A stretch of 64,000 bases of DNA, taken from the NCBI GenBank assembly GCA_025403435.1, contig CM046345.1, positions 13,211,930 through 13,275,929 on the forward strand. Reading direction: 5' to 3'. Shown here one piece after another: positions 1 through 12,149 of the stretch. Numbering within the stretch: the first letter of the stretch is position 1; every line of letters begins with the position of its first letter. The notes below the pieces were generated by a model that saw only the letters and a list, made by a program, of their open reading frames with translations, was not told the origin of the DNA and ran no database searches. The stretch is from Artocarpus heterophyllus (Eukaryota > Streptophyta > Magnoliopsida > Rosales > Moraceae). The position numbers were made by a program, and so were the translations under genes.

Positions 1-369
1 TTCTTTACTTAGTAAAGTTGGATTGAAATTAGACTCGCCATGAAAATGCCACGTTTGATAACTACTTATAATTATATTTCAAAATAAATGTCCTCTAACA
101 ATTGGAATTGGATGCAATCTATGGTTTCCACATTGAACACAAGGACACCAAATTTTATCACCATTGGCATGACTTTTGGCAAAATTCAAGAACTCTTCCA
201 CACCATTCACATACTCTCTAGACAATCAAAAATCCCACATCCATTCCTATCCATTTTGCAATACCTAAATCGAAATAATAAATAGGAAATATTAAATTAA
301 AATTAATTTCACAATCTATATATATATATACCCACCTATATATATTAATTAATCATAAAACGAAAACAC
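1..369. other. A/T-rich intergenic sequence
   Basis: I see no gene here. The stretch is A/T-rich, with a short TA run near 318-330 and one unremarkable ORF (88-285) that has no recognisable motif. Confidence 0.5.
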
Positions 370-1065
370 CACTACCGACAACGGTCATAAATTATACATA
401 CTCATTATAAAACAAAGAAATCATACCCATGATCCACAATACAAATTTCACAAAATAAACAAAAAAATCAACAACTATTTATCAATTTCGGATTAATTAT
501 ACAACACAATCAACAACAATTTATCAATTTATAACAAAAACTTACAATTTGGGCTGAGATTAAGTAGTGTGAAGGCGGAGAGGGACGACGGCAGCTGATT
601 CGGACCCGTCTGTGTCTGTATTTGAGAAGCAAGTTTTTGAATTATGTCTGAATGTTGATGTGGAAAAGGGGTTTTAAAGTAAGATACTACGACGGTTTTG
701 TTAAAAAGCAGTTGTGGAATACTGGAGCTACCACAACGGTTTTTTAAATAACCGTCGTGGAAGGGGGAGCTACCATGACGGTTTTTTGAAAAACCGTCGT
801 GTAAGAGGGCGATTCCACGATGGTTTTTTAAAAAACCGTCGTGGAAGAGGGGGGGTTTCCACGACGGTTTTTTGAAAAATCGTCGTGGAAACCCCCCCTC
901 TTCCACGACGGTTTTTTAAAAAACCATCATGGTAGCTCCCACCCCCTTCCACGACGATCTTCGTTTTCACGGGCGTAACTCGCCGCGCTTTTCTCGCGGT
1001 ATTACGACTGATTTTAGAAAACGGTCGTTAAATAAGGGTCGTTTAATCCAAAATTTATAGTAGTG
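370..1065. mobile_element. Non-autonomous CACTA-like DNA transposon
   Basis: The block opens with CACTACCGACAACGG and closes with TATAGTAGTG, so both ends carry the CACTA signature in inverted orientation. Between them lie many inverted copies of a motif around ACGACGGTTTTTT, the subterminal-repeat pattern known from plant En/Spm elements. There is no transposase ORF, so it would depend on an autonomous relative. The expected 3-bp target duplication is not clean: ACA follows the right end, and ACA plus one extra C precedes the left end. The terminal repeats beyond the first bases are weak, so exact ends are uncertain. Confidence 0.6.
715..960. repeat. Nested palindrome of CACTA subterminal repeats
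   Basis: Alternating inverted copies of CCACGACGGTTTTTT and its complement make a long palindrome. The tightest part is at about 828-922, where two arms of over 40 bases meet around a short GAAAAA spacer. It should extrude as a cruciform or form a long hairpin RNA if transcribed. The short ORFs on the minus strand here only read through the repeats and are not genes. Confidence 0.8.
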
Positions 1066-1963
1066 ACAGTTATATAAAACTAGATAGACCAGCGACGTGA
1101 GTGTAATTTCCTCTTTTAAACAACAATAAACTAATAATAATGATGATGGCAATGAAATATGATGATAATAACGATAAATATTTGACATTAGGACTTGTAA
1201 ACGAGGAAAAAAAAAAGTAAAACGTTGAACGGCCATTACTCTTCAAGTTATGTGAAATTGTAATATGTTTCAATTAAACAAGTATGATTATAATATGATC
1301 TAAACAATTAATAATTTTGTCTTATATATATTTTTAAGGTACAATTCAAAATAGATATTCATTAAATTTTATATATACATAGTAGTATAGTGTGTTTTAT
1401 AAAGTTCAGAGTTTTTAGGGCATTCGCTTTCTGAGCATTTCTTTTTAATTTGTTTTCTTTTTCTTTTACAATGTAGCCCTTAATTTTATTTTTTTTTTTT
1501 GTGGCAATTGAGTTTTCAAACTTCTCTAAACTTAATTAGGTATAAAAATTAAGTTTCTAATCACAAACACCGTCAAAATTAAGATGAAAAATAATTTTTG
1601 CTCATGTGACCCATTTAGAGGGTCAAAGACAAAATTTCAATCATTACAACAATTAAAGTATATGTATAGGCTGACAAAATAGTTAAAGAAATCATTAACA
1701 ATAACTTTCTTTTCTTTTTTTGGGTGTGAAATTTAGAAAAAATGACTCTTGTTAGAAACAAATGAGGTACATAGGTCCTCTACATGGGTCATGTATGTGA
1801 CATGTGATCGTTTTCCATCCACCAAGTTTGTGATTAGGGACTTAATGATGGAATTTAAACTTATTAAAGACTTCGGCTTCTATTTTAAAATGTCAACTGT
1901 TAAGCATAGGAGAGATCTAAATCCTTGAAAATTGATGTTTGTTGTCATATTTTAACAATTATT
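1066..1963. other. A/T-rich intergenic sequence
   Basis: No gene, RNA or clear repeat is visible. Minus-strand ORFs at 967-1273 are low-complexity and partly overlap the CACTA-like end. Confidence 0.5.
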
Positions 1964-2123
1964 TTGTTTAGCAAACCGGTACAAACTCATTAGTTTAAAT
2001 CATTCATGGTATAAAGCTCCAATATACTATAACATAAAGTAAAAATATATAGAATATAAAACTCTCACATACTACAATGTTTGAACTCATTTTTTCATTT
2101 TAAACCAGTTTATCAAACATCCT
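1964..2123. mobile_element. Degenerate MITE
   Basis: Imperfect inverted ends are visible: the left reads GTTTAGCAAACCGGTACAAA and the complement of the right reads GTTTGATAAACTGGTTTAAA. The interior has the phrase CTCTCACATACTACA, shared with the MITEs at 3440, 11896 and 47329. No coding capacity. Confidence 0.45.
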
Positions 2124-3270
2124 AGATGTGGGACTCGGGCTTCTTTACCCTTTAAAATTGATTGCCACATTTAGCTAAGTTTAGAGACTTAATTAAAATA
2201 AAAAAAATTAAGAATCACAGTATTAAAAATTGAAAAATTTAGGGAGTAAATGTTACCAAACACTCGAAAGTTTAATACCTTAATTCTTTTCGTTTTCCTT
2301 TACACATCGTTTTTCTTCAAGGAAAATAATGGCAAAAAGATTCCAGATCACTCATAGTTGAAAATGCCGTTTTAGCGGTTGTTGTCAAGGGCCGCTTAGT
2401 AAACTGAGATTACGGTGGCAATATATATTAACTATTATATTGCCAATAATAGATCAATTCAATTCGTATTAAAGCTAATGACGACATTTTTTTCAGTTAT
2501 TTAATTTTATGGTTATATTTTTTTTTCTTACACTGATGAAAAATGTCTCTTTCCCTTGCAGAATAAGCTTATGATAAAACAGACTTTCGAATTTGTAACG
2601 TAAAAGGAAAAAAAAAAAAAAAGCTGGTGTAAATAACCTATAAGACAAGGACTATCAGATAATACCCATGTAGAAGACACTAGTAAAAAATCCCTAACAA
2701 AGTGCAAAAAATAGTCACAAGGAAAATGATATAAAGTACTAGAAAATTTTATTCAACATTTTGATAGTGCCATCTAGTCAAAGCAAGGAAATTTAATGGA
2801 TGGCTTATATCAAGAGTTGGGTTTTCTTTCTTTCTCTCTCTTTCTTTGTCTTCCCTTTCCTTTTCTTTCAATGGAGTATGGAAAACGAAAACTACAGCCA
2901 TTATACCCTCTCTAGGAAGTTTTCTGGACGATTCTTATTTTTAGTTAAGCAAAAGAATCAATAGAATCAAAGCCAAATAATGGACACAGTTTCATGTGGG
3001 TAATTGGTTTTGGAAATGATGGATTTGGCTTCACGGCAAAGTTAAACAGTTGCATCACTCTTTGATTATTTGGGGCTGTCACGTCCTTATTCCCAATGTG
3101 ACGATAATGCTCAATACCATTGGTGGTGGTGCAAAGATAGGCCACTTGTTTACCATATTGAGCTAACTCTTTATACTTAGAGTTCAAAATATTTTTTGGA
3201 TATAATTTGGTCTTGTTTGTTTTAGACTCAACTTTTTAGACTCAGAATTTTAGATTGGATTTAGATACAC
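2124..3270. other. Intergenic sequence with one unassigned minus-strand ORF
   Basis: Mostly A/T-rich. A minus-strand ORF of 80 codons at 2945-3187 has a fairly balanced composition (for example TTTNGIEHYRHIGNKDV) and could be a gene remnant, but I do not recognise a family and see no splice context or promoter. A pyrimidine-rich tract lies at 2822-2870. Confidence 0.3.
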
Positions 3271-3376
3271 GTTGGGTAGCATTAATATTCAAATCTCAAT
3301 TGAGTTTTAAGTGCAAAATTTAAATTTTAGCCCATCTTAAATTTAGAAGATTTGAATCCAAATGTTACGCTATAAG
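3271..3376. mobile_element. Small MITE or inverted-repeat element
   Basis: The two ends are inverted copies: TAGCATTAATATTCAAATCT on the left and TAACATTTGGATTCAAATCT as the complement of the right. Length is about 106 bp with no coding capacity. The superfamily cannot be told from the sequence. Confidence 0.5.
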
Positions 3377-3439
3377 ATTTTCCTTTTTCAGATTTTCTCT
3401 TTCTTATACTTGAGAAAAAAAGATTATAACTTCTTCTAG

Positions 3440-3618
3440 AGTGTTTGGCAACGTGAGTTAGAACCTTTAAGTTCTAGCTCAAATAGTAAAAAACCCTCAC
3501 ATGTTGCAAAAAAAATAAAAAAAATAAAAAGTTGCTACAGTATAAAACTCTCACATACTACAGTGTTGTTAACCAAAATTGATTCTAACCATGGTTCTAA
3601 CTCACTTTACTAAACACT
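3440..3618. mobile_element. MITE with about 25-bp terminal inverted repeats
   Basis: The left end AGTGTTTGGCAACGTGAGTT pairs with the complement of the right end, AGTGTTTAGTAAAGTGAGTT, and both continue into AGAACC. The interior holds GTTGCTACAGTATAAAACTC and CTCTCACATACTACAGT, the signature of a family seen several times in this window. It is the best-preserved copy. The target duplication is not clear, so I do not assign it to hAT or another superfamily. Confidence 0.7.
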
Positions 3619-3894
3619 TGTTTGATATTCGGTTAAGACATTTCTTTTTTCACTGCATTCATAACGAAGAGAAGAATAAATCAAGATTCATATTGCATTT
3701 TTTTAGTCTCACGAGCATAAAGATTTTGTTAGATTTAGTAAATCAAAAACTTTTTTCATTATCTATCGAAACAAAAATTCTAATTTTATTCCCTATTCAG
3801 CTAAACACTTTAACTACTCATCTAGACATCAATTCGAATAATAATTCAAATTACATAATTCAAAATACACTACTCAAATAAAAATATTAGGTAT

Positions 3895-5560
3895 CATCCG
3901 TCAACCTGGCTGTTGTTAGATTTTAGTGTGTGAGACAGATTTGTCCAGTAGTTGGGGTGCTATTATCAATGCCTACCACCACAATGACAAAAACTAATCC
4001 AACGATCGATGGTGTTCATTTACTTAAACCATATTTATCTTGAATGGACAGTAGAAATAATAACCGAGAAAGAAATTGTTTAAAAAAAAGGTTTTTTCAA
4101 ATTATGGGGCTTTGACTGGTCTAAAAGAAACTTCCAAAGCAAAAAAAAAAGAAAAGAAAAAAGAGTCAAATCTATGATGTAGTTTTTTTTAATAAAAAAA
4201 TGTAGTGAATTTTTAAATATAACATGTCAATTTGGCATCATTGCCAAAGTTTGAGACAACAGCGTAAATACAAATTTTCCAAGTGTAGTTATCCCCCTGT
4301 TAGCAAATAGAATGTTGACTATACTATTATTGTGTATGTATATATTTAATAATTTATATATTGAGTATTGCGTGCATATATTAATTAATAGACATAGACA
4401 TACTCGTATTTTTTTTTACAAATCCAAACATGATCATTTTGAATGTAGGTGAAAGAGAAGGCTTGGTCCAAACTTGATTTTATTTAAGTCCTCTACATAT
4501 ATGTGTCTATTTTTTTTTTCCAAATTCAACTCCTAATTAGGCACAATAATTTTCAGCTCAAACTAAAATGTTCAAATAAGGGCATTTATTTTCATATATA
4601 TGTTTAAAACCAACGGGAATTGTCAAACCAATGGGAATTGTAGTAAATAGTTTTTGTTTGAAACTTATTTTATAAGTAATTAAAATAAATATATTTATTA
4701 AGTAAATAATTTTTCAGTCAAACTATTTTATCAAGTAATGGTTATAGGCAAAGCCTAATAGTAAATCCACACCCAACACTATCACAAGATGAAGAATTTG
4801 AATCTCCATCCTTTAGTTTTTTGTTTAAACAAAAATCAAGTATGTTATTTGCCTCAGATACTCTAAAATCTGTTATATATATTTCAATAATTTGACTATT
4901 TACCTCTTTCTTCCTTAAACCAACTACCTTTTCAATGTTATTGGCTGTTTAGCATTTTAGTTGGAGTTATAGCTTGTAAGAGCTTTATGCGATAGCAACT
5001 TTTTCTTTTTTACTACAGTTGTTAAGCTTTATATAATAGTATGTTGAAACTGAAGTGCCAAATGAGCTAGGTGTCTAAAATAGTATCTAACTAACTACAA
5101 CAAGCCACATCATTTGTAAAATTTGAAATGCATTTTGACTGACTTTTCATGCTCTAGTTTTTATGTCAATTTAGTAATATAGCAAAGTATGAGTGGTTAT
5201 GCACAATTTGAGACATCAAAAATTGAAGATCCATCAAATATAGATCTCAACATTAATATTGTTTTGGAACCGTATGGACTTTTCAAAACCAAAACTGTTG
5301 GCCTCCCACTTTACTACATATGTAGTTGATTTTACAATAACCATAAGTTTATTATTTATTCAAGAAATCATAACTTTAATTATTGTTTTCTTCTTGATTT
5401 ATTCATTATTACATTATAACAAAAAAAAGGCCATTTCTTGAAACAAGAGGGGTCATTTTTGCAAATGATGAGTCTTGTTTTCTTGACAAAATTCCAATGT
5501 TCAGAAGCTTTACGTACAAGCTAAGTGAATTAATTTAAAGTATGTGATCAATTTATAACA
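3895..5560. repeat. Old duplicated block, copy A
   Basis: Ordered matches to 6180-7480 include AAAACTAATCCAACGAT (3990 against 6242), AGAGTCAAATCTATGAT (about 4162 against 6409), TGTAGTTATCC (4283 against 6515), and TTCCAATGTTCAGAAGCTTT (5491 against 7421). Order and orientation are conserved while spacing differs, so this looks like an ancient tandem segmental duplication. No ORF with a recognisable family lies inside; the ORF at 5259-5441 is short and hydrophobic by A/T bias. Confidence 0.65.
4943..5071. mobile_element. MITE inside duplicated copy A
   Basis: The left end GTTTAGCATTTTAGTTGGAG pairs imperfectly with the complement of the right end, ATTTGGCACTTCAGTTTCAA. Copy B lacks an obvious equivalent, so insertion probably followed the duplication. 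Confidence 0.5.
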
Positions 5561-5619
5561 CTTGTAATTATGCAATAAGCATTGTCTAGAATTATTAGGT
5601 TTTCGATCAATTGGGTTCT

Positions 5620-6125
5620 TGACCTGTATATGAGTTGCTCAAAACTCATAAGCAGCAGTTCATATTCTTTGAACTTTTGGGTAGAAAATTTCAGCAAGCT
5701 GATTAGAAAACGAATTTCTAGATTGGTCATAGAAATAAATAATATATGATATTCCATATTTGTGGTAGCTGTTGTATTCGGTAATATGGAACTATCCTTT
5801 TGATCCCACAAAGTATGACATGATTTTTTAATAATAATAATAATAATAATATATTAGTACTAATTTTATAATAATATTATTATGATAATAATAATAATTA
5901 TTATTATTTTAATTACTTTCTAAGGATAGTTTCAGGACTAAGAGTTACGAATAACCTACTTGTCAAACCCTGGAATAGCTAACCATTGAAAAAAAAGGTA
6001 CTCAAAGTGAATTTGCCAATGGTTTTCTCAGTTAAATATTTTTATAATATGTATCTCTCACTCCTGGTAGATCCTGCAGACAATTTTTGTAATAAAAGCA
6101 TAATTAATAAGTAACATAAATGCTA
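5620..6125. repeat. Block with a third diverged copy near 12.2 kb
   Basis: GAACTTTTGGGTAGAAAATT at about 5668 corresponds to GAACTTTTGGGTTGAAATTT at about 12210, and GGTAGATCCTGCAGAC at about 6066 to GCTAGATCCTGTAGAT at about 12498. AAT-type microsatellites occupy 5830-5852 and 5868-5913. No gene is seen. Confidence 0.5.
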
Positions 6126-6670
6126 ATAATAAATATTAATAAAAAGAATAATTATTTCTGGATTGAAAATCTCTGTTTGTCAGCTTGCTATTCTTTGATT
6201 TTTGTGGGGCATGCTTACCACTGCCTCCTACCAAAGCGACGAAAACTAATCCAACGATTGGGATCATTTCCTTTAACCATCATGTTGGATTGAGAAATCA
6301 AGGAGAAAAAAACAAAATCGAGAAAGGAATTAATATATAAGAACCTTAAAATTTTTTCAAATTAAGGGCAACTCTGACCAGACTAAAAGAAACTTTTGAG
6401 CAAAATAAAGAGTCAAATCTATGATATAGTTCTTTTAAAGTTTTAGATGTAGAAAGCCTATTTGGCTTACTAAAAACAAAGTTTGTGACAACAATGCAAT
6501 ACAAATCTTCCAGATGTAGTTATCCTCTTGTTAGTATCAATGATGAAGTAATAGAATGCTGACTGTATGCGAAAAATTATTATGTATGAATTTACGTATG
6601 TACATGCATGCATATATATATATATACACACACACACAATGTGTATCTATATATATATATACACACACAA

Positions 6671-6768
6671 ATATTATATATATTCAAAAATAATTAGATT
6701 GAGAGACAACATATAAGAAATATTATATATATTCAAAAATAATTAGATTGAGAGACAACATATAAGAC
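6671..6768 (+). repeat. 49-bp tandem direct duplication
   Basis: Two consecutive, almost identical 49-bp units start at 6671 and 6720; each contains AATAATTAGATTGAGAGACA. The near identity shows a recent event, probably replication slippage next to the adjoining TA/CA tract. Confidence 0.9.
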
Positions 6769-6946
6769 AAAAATATGGGGAAAAAATGGAGTTAATAGAT
6801 TTAAACTTTTTTGAATGGATCACTAAAATAATGAAAAGAAGTAATTTAAATCCTTTGCTATATGTGTATATTATTTTCACAAATATAGATCGTATTAATA
6901 ACTTAACAATAATTTTTCAGTTCAAAGTACACGTTGTTATAAGGGC

Positions 6947-6949
6947 ATT

Positions 6950-6982
<33 letters not shown>
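6947..6982. repeat. TA microsatellite
   Basis: An almost pure TA dinucleotide run with one interruption. Confidence 0.9.
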
Positions 6983-6983
<1 letters not shown>

Positions 6984-7170
6984 AGCCTCAACACTAATAT
7001 CATGTTTTGCAACCGGATGGAGTGTCTTCAAACGGAAACGGTAGTGGACAGTCTACTTTGGCCTGATCCGATACCTTTTTTAAGTGTGATATGAATAAAT
7101 AAAACTTTTAAAAGTATAGTATAATATATAATTTTTTTCTTAATAAATACTAGAACTATAATAGCTTCTG

Positions 7171-7289
7171 GTTTGTTTGACATATCGTATTGTATTATAT
7201 TATATTGTATTACATTATATTTTTTGTAAATAATATAATACACTATAATACAATGCAATGTAATACAATACTGTGTGTCAAACATACCC
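7171..7289. mobile_element. Palindromic A/T-rich MITE
   Basis: Ends GTTTGTTTGACATAT and the complement of the right end GTATGTTTGACACAC are inverted repeats that continue into GTATTGTATTA on both sides, so nearly the whole element folds on itself. A relative lies at 42118-42212 inside the LINE. No coding capacity. Confidence 0.7.
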
Positions 7290-7480
7290 TAAGTTAACTG
7301 TGTGATTTATTCAAGACATCAGAAGTGAGTTTTTTTTTTCTTTGATTCATGATTCGCCTATTCCATTTGTTGAAACCTAGCAAGGCCTTTTGTAAGTGAT
7401 AAATTATTGTTTTCTGGGAAGTTCCAATGTTCAGAAGCTTTATGTATAAGATAAGCTAAATGAATCCCAAATGTCCTTTT

Positions 7481-9690
7481 GAAATAAATATAATAAATAA
7501 TTTAAAGTAAAATATTTAGGGGCACAACCAAAATTTCAATAGCATACATGTGTGTCTATATATGTGTATTTCTTTTACAAACTTCCACCAACATATACAT
7601 ATTGTAACATGACAGCTATTTAATATAATAAAATGTTATTTTAATAGAGCATAGTTGTTATTTAATGTAACACATGCATTGCATAACACCAAGAAATTTA
7701 GTTATATCTAAATATTTTTATCCTTTTGATTAGTTATTTAGCCTGATACAGACATTAGAAAGGTGAAATAATTATTTGTTACTGTACATTTTTAGTATAA
7801 ATATTATTTAAATTATTATTAGGATTCATTACAAAAATTCTCCTTTAACTATAACCCTTGTAACACTGTGCCTCTTGAATTTCAAAACGTAATATGCGTG
7901 GCTCCCGAACTATGAAATATTAACACACAAAAAAAAAATCTCCTTTTGTTTAAACTTTTAATAAAACTTGGTACATAATGAAGTTATGGTACATAATATA
8001 GGAGTATTTTAATAACTTGAAATCATGCCTAAAGATAATTCCAATTTGAAAGATGATATTATTTAAAAATTTTAATTGTTAAGAAATATAAACTAAAAAA
8101 CCTTAAAAAAAAACTTTTAAAGATAAATAATCCTTTCTTTCATTTTCATGTGACAATACTAGGGTAAGCTAACAGTCGAATAGTTAGTTACATAATTCAA
8201 TCCCATTATTTGTGTAAATATTGCATCATTTATACTTAAAATCATAATTTGAAGAGTTTTCTTGTTACTATTTCATAGATTGAGGAGAGAATATGTTATG
8301 TTTTGAACTTTAGGAAGAACAAATGTTATATTTGAAGTCTACGAATACAGTGTCACAAGAACTACAATTGAGGGGGACTTTTTGTAACTAATACTAATTA
8401 TTATATTACATTTTTTTACTCTATGTGTTACATGAGGACGTAACTATCATGGATCTGTATAGTGCTCGGAAGGGACTAATATATACCCTTTTATGGTAGC
8501 CGGCCTATCATCATGTGTTTGTTTGATCAGTGACCACGCACTGATTCTTGGTCAAGTGCAACTCATGTTCTAACCTAATAAACAATTAAACCAAATGTCA
8601 ATCCAAGCCTGCTATAATTTAAAAAAGAAACTTCTTTTTGTTCCCAAAAAAAAAAATCTATTCAACTTGTTAAGTAGATAAGAATCATTGACTCAATTAA
8701 ATGATACTTTGAGAGAGAAAAAAAATTAAGGAAAAATGTATATAATTATTGCAAGACCTAACAGATTAGCATATTAATTTTGTTTAAACAGACAAGCAAA
8801 TAATAGAAGAAGATATTGAATTTAGTTACATAACTAGCAATAATAAAAATAATAAAAAAAAAACCACAAGCATTAGTAAAGAGAAATGAGCAGATCATGT
8901 CATTATTTAAAGTGACCAAAAATCAAATTTGAGAAAAAACCTGTATGCTAATTACATAAACTTACAAAGGCTCCCCCTTTCTACAAGTCCCATGCTTTAC
9001 GGCTTAGCTTCGATCTAACCAAACTACTCTGAGATAACCATTGCATTCGGTAATCTCACATATTCTAAACCCATTTAATTAACTCAAGGGTTTGAGAGAT
9101 AAAAGTTTAAAACCCAAATCGCTTTCATTTTCTCTCACAATAAAAGCTCAAGGAAACGTACTCTAAACAATGAATTACAATGAAAGTCTTAAAATGACTC
9201 CTTAAGCCTAAAAGTCTATTTATAGTGAAGGTTCTCGTCGAATATGCTACTAAAATGGGCTTCAAATCTGCTACAATCATCTAACATATGTTGTCATTTT
9301 GAAATCTTCAAATAAGTCTTATTTGTTGTTTTATTTGCTGTTGTTGAGTTCGTTTATCTTAACGAATCCCTAACTCTTGGGATTGAGTACTTGTTCTGAT
9401 AGACGAACTAAATCCTGATACTAGTGCACAAAATGTGCGATTGAAAAGGAAACTAAGATTTCCTTTCTATGAATCAAACTATTCCTCATTATTCGAATAT
9501 GCAACATGAAAAACTTTCAAAAATGACTATTTAAAGTGGAATTAAATGTGAAAATCGGCTAATTAAAGGCGATAAATCTAATGTTAAAATGTAAGTTTAT
9601 TCATTCAAACATTCATATCAGAACTAATTCACTAATAGAACTTACCATAAATACTTCAACTTGTCAAACCGGGAAACAATACTTTGCATA
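7481..9690. other. A/T-rich intergenic sequence
   Basis: No gene is recognised. The part at about 9000-9680 is more balanced in composition and could be an old retroelement piece interrupted by the insertion at 9707, but no diagnostic motif is visible. Confidence 0.45.
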
Positions 9691-9706
9691 ACTATTCTAG
9701 CATGTC
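9691..9706 (+). repeat. Target-site duplication, left copy
   Basis: ACTATTCTAGCATGTC here is repeated exactly at 10731-10746, on either side of a poly(A)-tailed insertion. Confidence 0.9.
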
Positions 9707-10730
9707 ACTGGTACAGTAATTTTCTCTCCTTTTATCCTGCTCTACTAGGGTTTCTTTTTCCATCTCTAGCGCACCACCTCTGTGAGAGGCATTGAAGGGC
9801 TAGAGTTCCGTGTTGGCCCTAGGTTGTCTCTGTGCTGCCAGCCCCATGGGAATGTCTTTGATCGATGGAACAATTTTTTCTCCAGCGGTTTCACATATGG
9901 TGTTAGGCAAGGAGTGGAGCGCTTGGTCTTGGGGGCATGAGTTCAGGCATATGTTGGGTGGCTGATTTAGGCTAGGTGCATGTGCCGGCATCTTTGAGTC
10001 GGGTGTGGTTAGGCGGCACGGTGGTCAAATTAGGTTGGAAGGGTGGTCTGGTTGGCCATCCTCCTATAGGCTGGAGGTGGATAAGGGCTTGAAGGGCTCC
10101 ATCATTAGGGGATTTCAGTATCGTTTGGATGGTCCATGCTTAATGGGCTGCTCTCTCTGATCGATGAAGGCGAGTGGTGGAGGACGACGGTAGGTGGCCT
10201 TCACTCGTTGGTGGTTAGGCTTTTCTTATTTTCCTCTTCAAATCATAGGTGTTGCTTTGGCTTTCTTCATATTTAGTATTGTCAAATAGTCACCGAAAAT
10301 TTTGTTGTTGTCGTTTGGTTTGTTCCTTTTTGTTTTATTTTTGTCAGTGTTAAATAATGGTGTTGATTTTTTTGTCAGTTGTGTGTTTTTTTTTTCTTGG
10401 TAATACGAGTGGTGGTTTTCCCACCTTTCGATGTGGAGGTAGGTCATAGTGCTTTTTGTCTCTCGATCTTATCCAATCAAAGTTATTCACCATCTTTAGT
10501 GGCGTGTCTGAAAGAGGCTTTTGTGTGCTATATTAGCAATGTGCCTTTTTAGTTTTCTCATGTTGGAACTTAGTTCACGTTTTACCTTTTAAGAGTTACC
10601 AATCGAACGTGTTGGTGGTTCCAGTCTAATGTTGGGGTTGAATCACTAATGTCTTTTAGTCTTTTGCATCTGAATTAGTATTTATAACTTTCTAGTTTGG
10701 AATACAATTACCATTTTCAAAAAAAAAAAC
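9707..10730 (+). mobile_element. Poly(A)-tailed retroposed insertion of unknown type
   Basis: A 1024-bp block is bounded by a perfect 16-bp direct repeat and ends in a run of A (10721-10731), the hallmark of insertion by target-primed reverse transcription as carried out by LINE machinery. The first half is GC-rich and the second T-rich, unlike its surroundings. A short hairpin, GGTGGTTTTCCCACC, lies at about 10411. No reverse transcriptase, endonuclease or long ORF is present. It may be a non-autonomous LINE derivative, a SINE-like element or a retroposed non-coding transcript. The insertion mechanism is well supported; the identity is not. Confidence 0.75.
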
Positions 10731-10746
10731 TATTCTAGCATGTCTA
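10731..10746 (+). repeat. Target-site duplication, right copy
   Basis: Exact repeat of 9691-9706, directly after the poly(A) run. Confidence 0.9.
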
Positions 10747-10999
10747 AATTGATCAGAAAACCATAATTTACATAAATGTTTTGGTATGTCAAAACAGATC
10801 AGGAATCCTAGACTTGCCCAAAATAAAACAATCCTTCTAGATAGGACAAAATCAAGTTATAACTTCAAAGTCATCTTTTTAAAAACCAAATTATCACAAA
10901 CTATTACATAATCAATTAAGAAAATCACAACTAAACTTAAAAACCAATCTCATTAAAAAAAGGGGACAAAGAGAGAAATAAGTCAAAATGATGGAGGAG

Positions 11000-11630
11000 T
11001 AAAAATTATTAGCCTAAAATTTAAGATATGTTAATAAATAGGCCAATCATTATTTACTAATTAATATAATGACTAAAATACCTTCATTTAGAAAACCCTA
11101 ATAGTCAAAATACCTAAATTCCTCCCTTCTCTCTCTTTCTCTCCCCCACTTCTACCATTAAAAGAACTTTTTTTTTCCTCTCTACCCCTTTCTTCTTTCG
11201 ACCCCTCTCTCCTTCTCTATACAGCTTGCTCTTTTTTTTTTTCTTTTTTTTTTTTCCTGTCATCACCGGAGGAGGTTGCATAAGCCAAAGGATTTCGCCG
11301 CACTGCTCGCTGGAGGAGGGCACATGCTCTCGCCATCGCAAGTTCTTCGATCCTCTTCATGCAGATCCATCATCTTCAACAGTCATTGTTGTCGAAGGAT
11401 CTATCGTCGTAGCCCAAGTCTAAAGCCGATCAGCACCTTGCGAGTCCTTCATCGGAGATGGGGGAGACGACTAGAGAAGAGAGAAAGAGAGAGAAGGGAA
11501 TTTAGGATATTTTAGATTTATGTATTTCAAAAGGTAAAAATGTAAAATTAACATCTTTAAGATTAAAGTTGGTCTATTATTTAACTATGTTTATAAGTAT
11601 GTTATTTGTTTTTAAATGTCTCTGAAAGTG
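11000..11630. mobile_element. Non-autonomous element with inverted ends and GC-rich core
   Basis: The left arm (about 11006-11046, read in complement as TTGGCCTATTTATTAACATA) matches the right arm (11569 onward, TTGGTCTATTATTTAACTAT). Between them is a GC-rich, purine/pyrimidine-biased core (11125-11500) unlike the A/T-rich flanks. A second element of the same plan lies at 28131-28735. The layout resembles Pack-MULE-type elements that carry captured host sequence, but I recognise neither a source gene nor a Mutator-type 9-bp target duplication. ORFs in the core overlap on both strands and are not credible genes. Confidence 0.5.
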
Positions 11631-11831
11631 AACTAGTTGGTACAATTTCTCTAAAAAAATATGAATCATAATTCCAAATAATATAATTTTGATACTAATA
11701 TGCCAATTAAGAACATAGAAACAAAATCCCTAACAATTACGAAGGACCAAAGAAAAAAAAAACAGAAAACAACTTGGAACGTCTAATTTAATATTAATTT
11801 GTCTAAAATTTCACACTTTTAGATTATGAAG

Positions 11832-11859
11832 ATATATATATATATATATATATATATAT
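11832..11859. repeat. TA microsatellite
   Basis: Pure TA dinucleotide run. Confidence 0.9.
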
Positions 11860-11895
11860 TCTAAAAAATATATATATAATTTGAAGATTATGAGT

Positions 11896-12068
11896 GTGTT
11901 TGGTGACATATTTAGGACCAAAAGAACAATTTTACTGTAACATATGTAGAGCTTTACACTGTAACATATTTTTTGCATTGTAACATGTAAGAGCTTTACA
12001 CTGAACATGTAAGAGTTTTACACTAAAACAGTTGAAGCGACATTTTTTAAACGACATAGCCAAACACT
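11896..12068. mobile_element. MITE of the GTGTTTGG family
   Basis: Left end GTGTTTGGTGACATATTT; complement of the right end GTGTTTGGCTATGTCGTTT. The interior has three repeats of the type GTAAGAGCTTTACACTG. Related to the element at 3440. Confidence 0.55.
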
Positions 12069-12149
12069 ATATAAATGTGTTCGGTTTAAAACGCTTTCGA
12101 ATGTACACTTAATATTGTAGTACATTATTAGTTTTTCTATCAAATATTG

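Larger units (their letters stand above)
6180..7480. repeat. Old duplicated block, copy B
   Basis: This is the partner of 3895-5560, with the same ordered anchors. It has since been expanded by TA/CA microsatellites (6611-6670), a 49-bp tandem duplication and a MITE (7171-7289). The phrase GCAACCGGATGGAGTGTCTTC near 7009 answers GGAACCGTATGGACTTTTC near 5265. No coding gene is recognised. Confidence 0.65.
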
